Origin: Winogradskyella tangerina
Lineage (GTDB): Bacteria > Bacteroidota > Bacteroidia > Flavobacteriales > Flavobacteriaceae
Direction: 5' to 3'
Length of the DNA: 64,000 bases
Assembly: GCF_003260205.1 (NCBI RefSeq)
Contig: NZ_QERF01000005.1
Span: forward strand, 1 to 64,000
The notes below the pieces were generated by a model. It was not told the DNA's origin and searched no databases. It saw only the letters and a program-made list of their open reading frames with translations. The position numbers were made by a program, and so were the translations under genes. Positions 9,648 to 16,815 of the stretch are shown here, one piece after another (the first letter of the stretch is position 1; each line of letters starts with the position of its first letter).

Positions 9648-11399
9648 CTAACCTCCAGCTGCTAATTGCATCAAAATTGTACAGCCAATTGCGGCAATGG
9701 TTCCTACAGCATATCCAAAGACTGCTAATAACACACCTACTGTTGCTAATGAAGGATGAAAAGCTGAAGCCACAATTGGCGCTGAGGCGGCTCCACCAAC
9801 ATTAGCCTGACTCCCAACTGCTAGGAAGAAGTAAGGTGCTTTTATTAATTTAGCTACAAGGATGAGTAGGCCGGCATGAATGGCCATCCAAACAATACCT
9901 ATGGCAATGAGACCAAGGTTATCAAAAATAAGTGTGAGATCCATCTTCATACCTATGGTAGCCACAAGAATATAGATAAATACACTTCCAATTTTACTGG
10001 CTCCTGCACCTTCATAATTTCTGGCTTTGGTGTAGGACAACAGTATAGCAATAATGGTTGCAATACTAATCATCCAAAAGAACGATGACCCCAAGAAGGT
10101 GAAAATATTTCGTGTTGTTTCAGATTGAATATTATTCACGGTTCCTTCAAAATAAGGTGCTAAAAATCCAGCACATAAATGTGCAATACTCACCGTTCCG
10201 AAGGCAATGGCAACAATGATCATGAGATCAGTTAGTGAAGGGTTTCGTTTTACTTTTTCAGAAAAAGAAGTCACCTTTTCTTTAAGGTCTTCAATTGAAG
10301 ACGTATCTGCTTTTAGCCATTTATTTATACGTTTGCGTTTACCAATACCCAACAAAATAATGGCCATCCAGATATTGGCAACAACAATATCAACGAATAC
10401 CATACCACCATATAACTTTTGGTTGTAGCCATAAATTTCTAACATCGCTGTCTGATTAGCTCCACCGCCAATCCAGCTTCCTGCCAAAGTGGCTAAGCCT
10501 CTCCAAACGGCATCAGCACCAGCACCACCAACAGTTTCTGGTGAAACCATTGCAATTAATAGAATCGCCAATGGACCACCAATAATTATACCGATAGTAC
10601 CCGTAAAAAACATTACTAAAGCCTTCCAGCCTAAATTAAAGACGGCTTTGAGGTCTATGCTGAGCGTCATAAGTACCAGTGCTGCTGGTAATAAATAACG
10701 ACTCGCCATATAATACAAGTTTGTGCTATGGTCCTCAATCGTCCTATCAGCTGTAATAGATTCCCATTCTGGGGCAATTAATCCAGAGGTTGTTAAAACA
10801 GCAGGTAGCATATAAGCTACAAATAGTCCGGGTACGATCTTATAGAATTTTTTCCAGAAACCACCTTCAATAGATTCGGTCATAAACACGATTCCTAAAG
10901 CGAGCATCAATAATCCAAAAACAATAGTGTCTTTAGTGAATAAAGGCGCTTTCACTATGGCTGTAGAGGGTTCATTTTCTATAAAAGACAGCGGGATTTC
11001 TTCATTTTTATTTTTGAAGGAAAGGTGATCAATGGTAATGATTTTCTGATCTACAAAGCTTTCATCGGGTTTTATGATAATATTAAATAAGGGACCAGAA
11101 TCCTTAGCAAAGGTCTTTTGAGAGCTAAAGCTAATCTCGGCTTGATAGTCCGAAATATTAATGTTGTAGTCATCAATTCGTTCTGTCGGAATTATATCTT
11201 TAAATTTTACGAGTGAATCAGTAGCTGAAATTTTGATATTAAAATCTGTGAATGCAAGCTTTTGTGCAGAAACAGGGATTTCTAGAGATTTTGAACTATC
11301 GCCGTCAACATTTTCAAAAGTAACACCTTGCGCATGTCCTGAAATTGAAAAAATAAAAGCTAGTAAAAGATAAAGATAGAAGTTTGACTGTATTTTCAT
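9648..11399 (-). CDS. DUF819 family membrane protein with an N-terminal secreted domain
   Basis: This protein has 583 residues. Residues 1-24 are a signal peptide (ending SGHAQ), 25-155 form an extracytoplasmic beta-rich domain, and from about 160 to the end there are 10-12 hydrophobic segments with the DUF819 (YjcL-like) features LAGSWIGGGANQTAM and GSQANVGGAASAPI. DUF819 proteins are uncharacterised permease-like membrane proteins, usually about 380-420 residues long, so the secreted N-terminal domain is an addition. That domain resembles a cohesin-like sandwich only loosely. The gene ends 85 bp upstream of the DUF4369 lipoprotein start, and the two may be co-transcribed. Substrate unknown. 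Confidence 0.85.
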   Translation of the reverse strand: MKIQSNFYLYLLLAFIFSISGHAQGVTFENVDGDSSKSLEIPVSAQKLAFTDFNIKISATDSLVKFKDIIPTERIDDYNINISDYQAEISFSSQKTFAKDSGPLFNIIIKPDESFVDQKIITIDHLSFKNKNEEIPLSFIENEPSTAIVKAPLFTKDTIVFGLLMLALGIVFMTESIEGGFWKKFYKIVPGLFVAYMLPAVLTTSGLIAPEWESITADRTIEDHSTNLYYMASRYLLPAALVLMTLSIDLKAVFNLGWKALVMFFTGTIGIIIGGPLAILLIAMVSPETVGGAGADAVWRGLATLAGSWIGGGANQTAMLEIYGYNQKLYGGMVFVDIVVANIWMAIILLGIGKRKRINKWLKADTSSIEDLKEKVTSFSEKVKRNPSLTDLMIIVAIAFGTVSIAHLCAGFLAPYFEGTVNNIQSETTRNIFTFLGSSFFWMISIATIIAILLSYTKARNYEGAGASKIGSVFIYILVATIGMKMDLTLIFDNLGLIAIGIVWMAIHAGLLILVAKLIKAPYFFLAVGSQANVGGAASAPIVASAFHPSLATVGVLLAVFGYAVGTIAAIGCTILMQLAAGG

Positions 11400-11460
11400 G
11401 AAATGACATTTGATACTGCAAAATACAAAAATTCAATACCAAAAAAAGTGACCATATAGA

Positions 11461-11640
11461 TCACTTTTTCTCTTCATCTGTTCGTTTCTTTTTTGGTTGA
11501 CGTTTATGTTCTTTAAGGTATTGCATTAACATCCATTCAATTTGTCCGTTGGTACTGCGAAATTCATCTGCAGCCCATTTTTCAATAGCTTTTAGCATAT
11601 CCTCATTGATTCTTAATGCAAAGGCTTTCTTCTTAGACAT
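11461..11640 (-). CDS. Small Arc-type ribbon-helix-helix DNA-binding protein
   Basis: This 59-residue protein starts MSKKKAFALRINEDML and has the pattern of an Arc/MetJ-type repressor: a short N-terminal strand (KAFALRI), helix A (EDMLKAIEKWAADEF), a turn with STNG, helix B (QIEWMLMQYLKEH), then a lysine-rich tail. Such proteins bind operators as ribbon-helix-helix dimers. Its ATG lies inside the end of the preceding gene (8-bp overlap at 11633-11640), so translation is probably coupled. As the last gene of the SPFH operon it may be its autoregulator; that is inference. Confidence 0.82.
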   Translation of the reverse strand: MSKKKAFALRINEDMLKAIEKWAADEFRSTNGQIEWMLMQYLKEHKRQPKKKRTDEEKK

Positions 11641-12148
11641 CTGTATTTGTAATTAATTTTTCTTTATACGTCTCTAAAACGGCCATGGCTTCATTCTGTT
11701 TTTGAGTACCTATCAATATTTTTTTTCCGTTTTTCAATTCAAGCTGAATCCCTATATCTCCTGAGACGTTTATAGCAATACCTTTGGATTTGTTCCAAAG
11801 TGCACCACCTTTAAGTCCCCAACCACCATATTCGGTAATGGCATCATAGGTTCTCACATAAGCGCTATGAATATCGTACCATGGAATAATTCTGTATTTG
11901 CGATGGAACGGAAAGAATTTATAATGAAATCCTTTCTCATCTATTCTAGACGACAATTTGAAGATAAAAATTATGCCCGAAGCCAGGGCAATTATCCCAA
12001 TAATGAGTATAAATTCTGAGGTAGAAAAACTGTCAGGTTCATTGATATATGTACCAATGATGATACCTAATGGTACCATTATGCTAACTATAACCAAGGC
12101 AATTAACCAGGTCTGTGTAAACCGCTGTTCTTCTTTAAATACTCTCAT
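11633..12148 (-). CDS. Two-TM membrane protein with PH-like C-terminal domain
   Basis: At 171 residues it has two hydrophobic segments (about 14-34 and 45-65) followed by a soluble beta-rich half with IIPWYDIHSAYVRTYDAI and a GTQKQNEAM segment, the layout of bacterial PH-like (bPH/DUF6141-type) proteins in which the strands follow two N-terminal membrane helices. Function is unknown. It shares one base with the stop of the upstream DUF4177 gene (TAATG) and overlaps the Arc-type gene by 8 bp, placing it firmly in the SPFH operon. Confidence 0.8.
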   Translation of the reverse strand: MRVFKEEQRFTQTWLIALVIVSIMVPLGIIIGTYINEPDSFSTSEFILIIGIIALASGIIFIFKLSSRIDEKGFHYKFFPFHRKYRIIPWYDIHSAYVRTYDAITEYGGWGLKGGALWNKSKGIAINVSGDIGIQLELKNGKKILIGTQKQNEAMAVLETYKEKLITNTDV

Positions 12149-12306
12149 TATCTATTTTTATCGCGTTCAAAAACAATCATTGGTGAATTCTGACCAATGT
12201 GTTTAACAATCCACCCTTCACGTGCATATTGATTTAATACGTCTTCATAATTTTGGATTCTGTTTCTAAAGCCAAGTTTTGGCACAATAACTTTATATTC
12301 TTTCAT
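12148..12306 (-). CDS. DUF4177 family small protein
   Basis: The 52-residue form starting MKEYKVIVPKLGF at 12306 is preferred; an upstream extension would run into the preceding gene and has no start context. The sequence EYKV...YEDVLNQYAREGWIVKHI...PMIVFER fits DUF4177, a compact alpha/beta domain of 50-60 residues with unknown role. It has no signal or membrane segment. The start lies one base after the stop of the small membrane protein gene, and the stop overlaps the next start, so it is translated as part of a coupled operon. Confidence 0.82.
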   Translation of the reverse strand: MKEYKVIVPKLGFRNRIQNYEDVLNQYAREGWIVKHIGQNSPMIVFERDKNR

Positions 12307-12307
12307 G

Positions 12308-12490
12308 CTATTCTTCTTTCTGATTATCTTTAAAAATGACCAAGGCCAATACAACGCCTATAATTAATCCAATCATAGAGCCATAGACAGTTCCCATGGC
12401 AACGTTGCCAATTACGGCACCGATTGTGGTGCCAATGCTCGTTCCGAAGGCACTGCCTAATGCTACACTATAAATTTGACTTTTATTCAT
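12308..12490 (-). CDS. Small glycine-rich membrane protein
   Basis: This 60-residue protein is almost wholly hydrophobic, with glycine-zipper-like spacing (GSAFGTSIGTTIGAVIGN, then GSMIGLIIGVVLALV), predicting two packed membrane helices and a short charged C-terminus (KDNQKEE). I do not recognise the family. It sits two bases after the SPFH stop and one base before the DUF4177 start. Given its neighbour, an inner-membrane partner of the SPFH scaffold is a reasonable guess and no more. Confidence 0.75.
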   Translation of the reverse strand: MNKSQIYSVALGSAFGTSIGTTIGAVIGNVAMGTVYGSMIGLIIGVVLALVIFKDNQKEE

Positions 12491-12492
12491 AA

Positions 12493-13353
12493 TTAATGGC
12501 TAAGTGTTCCTGTGTTTACTACTGGTGCAGCTTCTTTATCGCCACAAAGAACGACCATAAGATTACTTACCATGGCGGCTTTACGCTCTTCATCGAGCTC
12601 AACGATCTCATTTTTATTGAGTTCTTCAATGGCCATTTCAACCATACTCACAGCGCCTTCAACAATTTTATGTCTAGCGGCAACTATGGCAGTAGCTTGC
12701 TGACGTTTTAACATTGCGTTGGCGATTTCTTGAGCATAGGCCAGGTAACCAATACGCGCTTCAAGAACTTCGATACCAGCAATAGATAAACGCTCGTCGA
12801 TCTCACGTTCTAAGGCCTCACTAACTTCGTTTACACTTGAACGTAGTGTTATGTCTTCATCGTGACCTTCGTCTGCAAAATTGTCGTATGGATACATACT
12901 TGCTAGTTTACGCACTGCTGCATCGGTTTGAACTCTTACGAAATTCTCGTAGTTGTCTACATCAAAAGCGGCTTTGTAGGTATCTTGAACACGCCAAACC
13001 AGAATGGTACTGATCATAACAGGATTTCCCAGTTTATCATTCACTTTTAGGCGTTCGCTATCAAAGTTACTTGCTCTGAGTGAGATCTTCTTTTTGGTAT
13101 AAAATGGGTTTACCCAGTAAAATCCATTTTTCTTAATGGTACCGACATACTTTCCGAAAAGTAAAAGTACACGCGATCCGTTTGGTTGTACCATAACAAA
13201 TCCGAAGGCCAGGATTAATGCCGGAATTAAAATGAGCAGATATTCAGGCTGTTCAAAATTGATGGCATAGAATATTGGTCCAAAAAATAGAACTAAGAAT
13301 ACCACTAGCATTAAGTAGCCATTTGCGGGAACGATGATCTTTTCTTCTTTCAT
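12493..13353 (-). CDS. SPFH/Band 7 domain membrane scaffold protein
   Basis: This 286-residue protein has two N-terminal membrane helices (about residues 11-30 and 37-55), a Band 7/PHB domain (about 60-215; VQPNGSRVLLLFGKYVGT, then VWRVQDTYKAAFDVDNYE), and a helical region rich in Ala and Glu (about 190-255, ANAMLKRQQATAIVAARHKIVEG). SPFH proteins oligomerise at membranes and organise membrane domains or proteases. It is the first gene of a five-gene operon (SPFH, small membrane protein, DUF4177, PH-like membrane protein, Arc-type protein). A repeat resembling an operator lies 38-62 bp upstream of its start. Confidence 0.92.
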   Translation of the reverse strand: MKEEKIIVPANGYLMLVVFLVLFFGPIFYAINFEQPEYLLILIPALILAFGFVMVQPNGSRVLLLFGKYVGTIKKNGFYWVNPFYTKKKISLRASNFDSERLKVNDKLGNPVMISTILVWRVQDTYKAAFDVDNYENFVRVQTDAAVRKLASMYPYDNFADEGHDEDITLRSSVNEVSEALEREIDERLSIAGIEVLEARIGYLAYAQEIANAMLKRQQATAIVAARHKIVEGAVSMVEMAIEELNKNEIVELDEERKAAMVSNLMVVLCGDKEAAPVVNTGTLSH

Positions 13354-13390
13354 AATTTAAAATTTAACAGGTTAATCATTTAGTAAATCA

Positions 13391-13414
13391 ATATGATATT
13401 AAAATGATATCATA
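13391..13414 (-). promoter_or_regulatory. Candidate operator of the SPFH operon: TGATAT direct repeat
   Basis: TGATAT at 13394-13399 and palindromic TGATATCA at 13405-13412 are spaced 11 bp, about one helical turn, 40-60 bp upstream of the SPFH start. A further GATATA occurs at 13417-13422. The position suits a repressor site, possibly for the Arc-type protein at the end of the same operon. Confidence 0.4.
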
Positions 13415-13490
13415 AAGATATAATTTATTTCATTAGTATGCAAATGAATTATTTTGTTACAATTTTTTTAAAAAAGAAAAGAAAATAAAG

Positions 13491-13508
13491 TTTGGCACGC
13501 CGTTTGCT
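13491..13508 (+). promoter_or_regulatory. Sigma-54 (RpoN) promoter, full consensus
   Basis: TTGGCACGCCGTTTGCT matches the -24/-12 consensus YTGGCACGrNNNTTGCW at nearly every defined position. GG (13494-13495) and GC (13506-13507) are exactly 12 bp apart, the required geometry. It is intergenic and points right, to a stretch with no conventional gene before a terminator at about 13600, so the product should be a short RNA starting near 13519. Confidence 0.75.
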
Positions 13509-13518
13509 ATTATAAAAG

Positions 13519-13625
13519 TGTAATGGTTACAGCGAGAGTTACTAGCGTAACACACTTCAAAATCGCGACATTACAATTTGGTTGGTTAGTTAGTAAAAAA
13601 GCATCTCTGAGTGAGATGCTTTTTT
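13519..13625 (+). ncRNA. Predicted sigma-54-dependent structured small RNA
   Basis: Starting 12 bases after the -12 GC and ending at the T tract near 13625, the predicted RNA is about 105 nt. TGTAATG at its 5' end (13519-13525) is complementary to CATTACA (13569-13575), enclosing a hairpin GTTAC-tagc-GTAAC (13538-13551). A single-stranded GGTTGGTTAGTTAG stretch and the terminator follow. A 34-codon ORF (ATG at 13523) exists but runs through the terminator stem, so I consider a noncoding product more likely. No Rfam family is recognised. Confidence 0.5.
13595..13625. terminator. Bidirectional Rho-independent terminator
   Basis: GCATCTC (13601-13607) pairs with GAGATGC (13613-13619) around a 5-base loop, with six A before and six T after. 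It ends the predicted small RNA on the plus strand and the alpha/beta hydrolase gene on the minus strand. Confidence 0.85.
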
Positions 13626-13649
13626 AATTATGGTTGAAAGATTTGTTGA

Positions 13650-14576
13650 TTATGGATTAATAAAATCTACAATACTTTGTACTAGCTGGGTTGCTATTGG
13701 CCGTTTGATTTCATTATAGGATTTAGAATTTTCAAGATCGTCGCCTTCAATTTCGAAGAATACATGATTCATATTTTTAATAATGACGAGTTCGGCGTTT
13801 TCATTGGCATCTTTGAGTAGTTTCGCTTCGGCTTCAGAAACCTGAAGATCTTTTGTGCCGTTAACAATAAGGACCGGCATTTCCAATTCTTTTATTATTT
13901 CTGTTGGGTAATACTGCATCCAATTGATCATAAATTCTTGAATATCGGCATTAAAAACCGAAGCCAGTGCTTGGGGATAATCGGTTGTTCTTTCACCTTT
14001 TTTTAGTTGATCAACTACTTTTTTGGCAGCTTCACCTAGTTGTGGCGCCATATTAGTAACTTGCTCTACAATGACATCTCCAATATTTTGACCCGCACCA
14101 GCGATAGAAATGAATCCATCTACATCTTCGTTGGCATTAAGCATACCGACGAGACTGCCCTGACTGTGACCAATAATATAAATTTCTTCGAATGACCCAC
14201 TAGTCTTAAAGTAAGTGATCACATCTTTAGCATCACTTACGAAATCATCGAACATTATATTAGGATCTACGTTCCCTTGCCGTATTTGCTTCACCACGCG
14301 TTTATCGTATCTAAAAGTCGCAATCCCATTTTTAGTAAGACCTACCGCCAGTTTCTTAAGTGCATCGTTTTTTAGGAAGTTCTGGTTACCGTTTCGATCT
14401 GTGGGACCAGAACCTGCAATAATTATGGCCAACTTGGTTTTAGTGGTTTCCTTTGGCTTTAGTAAGGTTCCATCTATAAATTTTGAAACTGATAATTCTT
14501 CATCAGTATAGGTTTGTTCCTGACTGAAACTGAGCGCCGAAATGAATAGGATAATAATTAAACTAAATGGCTTCAT
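13650..14576 (-). CDS. Secreted alpha/beta hydrolase
   Basis: The ATG at 14576 is chosen because it gives a clean signal peptide (MKPFSLIIILFISALSFSQ); an earlier in-frame ATG at 14600 would add eight residues in front of it. The mature 308-residue form carries the oxyanion segment AGSGPTDRNGN (about 55-65), the nucleophile elbow GHSQGS (about 137), an Asp in NGTKDLQ and a His in NMNHVFFE near the end, so the catalytic triad is complete. It belongs to the YqiA/acyl-peptidase-like hydrolases of the periplasm; the natural ester or peptide substrate is unknown. The upstream 377 bp hold direct repeats that may be regulatory. Confidence 0.88.
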   Translation of the reverse strand: MKPFSLIIILFISALSFSQEQTYTDEELSVSKFIDGTLLKPKETTKTKLAIIIAGSGPTDRNGNQNFLKNDALKKLAVGLTKNGIATFRYDKRVVKQIRQGNVDPNIMFDDFVSDAKDVITYFKTSGSFEEIYIIGHSQGSLVGMLNANEDVDGFISIAGAGQNIGDVIVEQVTNMAPQLGEAAKKVVDQLKKGERTTDYPQALASVFNADIQEFMINWMQYYPTEIIKELEMPVLIVNGTKDLQVSEAEAKLLKDANENAELVIIKNMNHVFFEIEGDDLENSKSYNEIKRPIATQLVQSIVDFINP

Positions 14577-14693
14577 GATACAATGAATTTTATAGCACAT
14601 AAAGGTATGCGATTAAATTTCTATTTTAATGAATAAACAACTTTTATGAGGTATTATTATGCTCAATTCTTCGGAAATCTTCAAAATCGACAA

Positions 14694-14786
14694 ATGCATT
14701 TTATCGACGAAATGCACTATTTCATCCTAAAATGTTAAAATTAAATGCATTTCATCGATTAATGATGTTTTTAGGCGATGAAATTG
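14694..14786. promoter_or_regulatory. Cluster of ATTT(T/C)ATC direct repeats in a 377-bp intergenic region
   Basis: The 377 bp between 14577 and 14953 contain no gene. They hold ATGCATTTTATCGA (14694-14707), ATTTCATC exactly 21 bp further on (14719-14726), ATGCATTTCATCGA (14745-14758), and the reverse complement of TTTCATCG at about 14776-14783. A 21-bp period of 8-9-bp direct repeats is the layout of LytTR (AgrA-type) binding sites. No LytTR gene is in this window. The nearest gene in the right direction is the hydrolase starting at 14576. Confidence 0.4.
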
Positions 14787-14918
14787 AAACCTAATCATAT
14801 ATTTGAAGTGTACTAAAATTTAGTTTTTAGTTCAATGGATTAATTAATTAATATTTGCATTATGTTATGTTGACTTAGAGACCCTAAATCTACTTACATA
14901 ATAAAAAAAGCAAATTAG

Positions 14919-14949
14919 AAAAACTGGGTTTGAGGGAACCCAGTTTTTT
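14919..14949. terminator. Rho-independent terminator downstream of the alkB-like gene
   Basis: AACTGGGTT (14922-14930) pairs with AACCCAGTT (14937-14945), with A and T runs on either side. It lies 5 bp after the minus-strand stop at 14954 and can also stop rightward transcription. Confidence 0.85.
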
Positions 14950-14953
14950 GTTT

Positions 14954-15559
14954 TTATACCTGTTTTACGTTCCGAAATGTTAGGTTTATTCTCGGTTTGA
15001 TTTCCTTTTTTGTTTTTGCAATTTGATGAAGCCAGAAGTGTTGCATTTCACCTTTCATAACTAATAGACTTCCATGTTCTAAATTAAGTTTATAACGCTC
15101 ATTCTTTAGTGTTCTATGCTTGAAGTGAAACGGTCGTGCTTCACCAAAACTCACTGAAGCTATTATAGGGTTTTTACCAAGTTCTTTTTCATTATCAGCG
15201 TGCCAACCGTTGCTATCGTTACCATCGCGATACAAATTGATCAATAAGGTATTGAAATGTACTTGTGAAAGGGTCTCTACTTTCGATTTAATTTCTTGAA
15301 GTGTGCTTGTAAATGGTTTGGGGTGCATCACAATGTTTGAGTAACCATAGGGTTGGTCTGAGTCGCCAAAAAGTGCTGTAAGTCTTGGTTGTTTATAGGT
15401 TTTGCCAAATACTGTAATGTCATCGTGGCGCCAATTTGTTTCATTGTTTATGCGATGATAAAAGTCATCAGCTTCACTTTGGTTGAACGCTTTCGGAATA
15501 TAGATCAACTCGGCATTAGGTAAGATTAGATGTTGTTTCTCGTTCGAAAACAAGTCCAT
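14954..15559 (-). CDS. AlkB-type alpha-ketoglutarate-dependent DNA/RNA dealkylase
   Basis: This 201-residue protein has the Fe(II)/2-oxoglutarate dioxygenase core: HxD at residues 120-122 (WHADNE), the distal iron His at about 178 (QHFWLHQI) and the RxNxTxR motif (RINLTFR, 190-196) that binds 2-oxoglutarate. NLYRDG before the HxD and the PRLTALFG nucleotide-recognition lid resemble the ALKBH2/3-like bacterial branch, which repairs N1-methyladenine and N3-methylcytosine by oxidative demethylation. It is cytoplasmic and read divergently from the VanX-like gene, with 32 bp between the two starts. Confidence 0.93.
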   Translation of the reverse strand: MDLFSNEKQHLILPNAELIYIPKAFNQSEADDFYHRINNETNWRHDDITVFGKTYKQPRLTALFGDSDQPYGYSNIVMHPKPFTSTLQEIKSKVETLSQVHFNTLLINLYRDGNDSNGWHADNEKELGKNPIIASVSFGEARPFHFKHRTLKNERYKLNLEHGSLLVMKGEMQHFWLHQIAKTKKEIKPRINLTFRNVKQV

Positions 15560-15591
15560 AGCATAATTTTTGTCTAAATTAGTACATCAGT

Positions 15592-16272
15592 ATGACATAT
15601 AAAAAACTCCTATACACGTTAATTTTTGCAGGAATCCTTTTTGGTTTTGAGCAAAATCAGGAATTACCTGAAGGATTTGTTTATGTAAAATCTGTAATTC
15701 CAGATATGGATGTAGAATTACGCTACTATAGCACCAACAATTTCGTTGGAGATACTATAGATGGTTACAATTCTAATACGCTGATCCTTACCAAAGCGGC
15801 AACCGAGAAATTAAAATTAGTACAAGAGGAGTTACAAGAACAGAATCTGTGTTTAAAGGTGTTCGATGGCTATCGTCCACAACGGGCTGTTAATCATTTT
15901 ATCCGTTGGGCTCGAGATCTCAATGATACGATCTATAAATCTCGATTCTATCCTGATGTTGAAAAACGTTACTTATTTAAAGAGGAATATATTGCTTCAA
16001 GATCTGGTCATAGTAGAGGAAGTACTGTAGATATCACCATTATTGATGGTAATACTGGTGAGCAATTGGATATGGGAAGTCCATTCGATTTTTTTGGGGT
16101 ACAATCATGGGTTGATCATGATGCTATTACAGATGAGCAAAAAAAGAATCGTCAGCTACTTCAACGGGTGATGTTGAAACATAATTTCAGAAATTATCCT
16201 AAGGAGTGGTGGCATTTCACTTTACGATGGGAGCCCTTTCCTGATACCTATTTCGATTTTGAGGTGGAGTAA
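15592..16272 (+). CDS. D-alanyl-D-alanine dipeptidase, VanX/DdpX family
   Basis: This 226-residue zinc peptidase of family M15D hydrolyses D-Ala-D-Ala, normally for peptidoglycan recycling rather than glycopeptide resistance. Visible are the SxHxxGxxxD motif (SGHSRGSTVD, zinc ligands H140 and D147), the catalytic Glu and third zinc His in EWWHF (E205, H208) and the DGYRP loop (92-96). A short hydrophobic N-terminus suggests export to the periplasm. No vanH or vanA partners are present. Its stop directly abuts the stop of the convergent gene with no base between them. Confidence 0.92.
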   Translation: MTYKKLLYTLIFAGILFGFEQNQELPEGFVYVKSVIPDMDVELRYYSTNNFVGDTIDGYNSNTLILTKAATEKLKLVQEELQEQNLCLKVFDGYRPQRAVNHFIRWARDLNDTIYKSRFYPDVEKRYLFKEEYIASRSGHSRGSTVDITIIDGNTGEQLDMGSPFDFFGVQSWVDHDAITDEQKKNRQLLQRVMLKHNFRNYPKEWWHFTLRWEPFPDTYFDFEVE

Positions 16273-16815
16273 TTACTTCTTAATGATGAGATCAATATCG
16301 ACTTCATCATAACCAAGTGGTCCTCGGGTAAAAGTAATATTAATGGTATATGAAATGCCATATAATTCTAAAACTTTGTCAACTTTTTCTTTATCAATTT
16401 TAGCACTACGAATTTCATTTCTATATCGATTTAATAACCGTATTGCTGCAGGAAATACAAATAATAAGCTACCTAAGAAACATGCGGTAAGACCGTAGCT
16501 AACATACCTATAACGCCAGTATTCTGATGCCTTTAGTCCAGACACAAATTTTGACATGTAGTAACTACAGATTAAGAGTAAAATACCTAGAATAAATAAG
16601 AGAATAGAGTTGGTGTAAACCCGCCATTTTTGTCTCTTAATATCTTCATAATCAATATTTACGTCCTCAATTTTAGTGGCTAATTTATTGTCAAAGTTGG
16701 CCTTAATACAAGTTTTATAGAATTCAGGTTTGCGATTGGTAAGACCACAATAAAAACCAATTTTAAGATCAGTGCTTTGATGTTCACATAAATTACAGTG
16801 GTCGATATGCTTCAT
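16273..16815 (-). CDS. Two-TM membrane protein with Cys-rich N-terminal motif
   Basis: This 180-residue protein starts MKHIDHCNLCEHQSTD, with Cys/His pairs (HCNLC, FYCGL, KTC) that could form a zinc-binding knuckle in the first 40 residues. Two membrane helices follow (about 68-88 and 107-128), then a soluble basic C-terminal segment of about 50 residues. I do not recognise the family. It overlaps the upstream secreted protein gene by 4 bp (ATGA), so the two are co-translated. A role in regulating or processing that neighbour is only a guess. Confidence 0.75.
   Translation of the reverse strand: MKHIDHCNLCEHQSTDLKIGFYCGLTNRKPEFYKTCIKANFDNKLATKIEDVNIDYEDIKRQKWRVYTNSILLFILGILLLICSYYMSKFVSGLKASEYWRYRYVSYGLTACFLGSLLFVFPAAIRLLNRYRNEIRSAKIDKEKVDKVLELYGISYTINITFTRGPLGYDEVDIDLIIKK

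Noticed and set aside
13523-13627. 34-codon ORF in the sigma-54 transcript as a gene
   Set aside because: It reads through both arms of the terminator and has no recognisable composition; kept only as a remark.
15592-16272. VanX-like gene as vancomycin resistance determinant
   Set aside because: No vanH, vanA or regulator genes are present, and such dipeptidases are common in peptidoglycan recycling.
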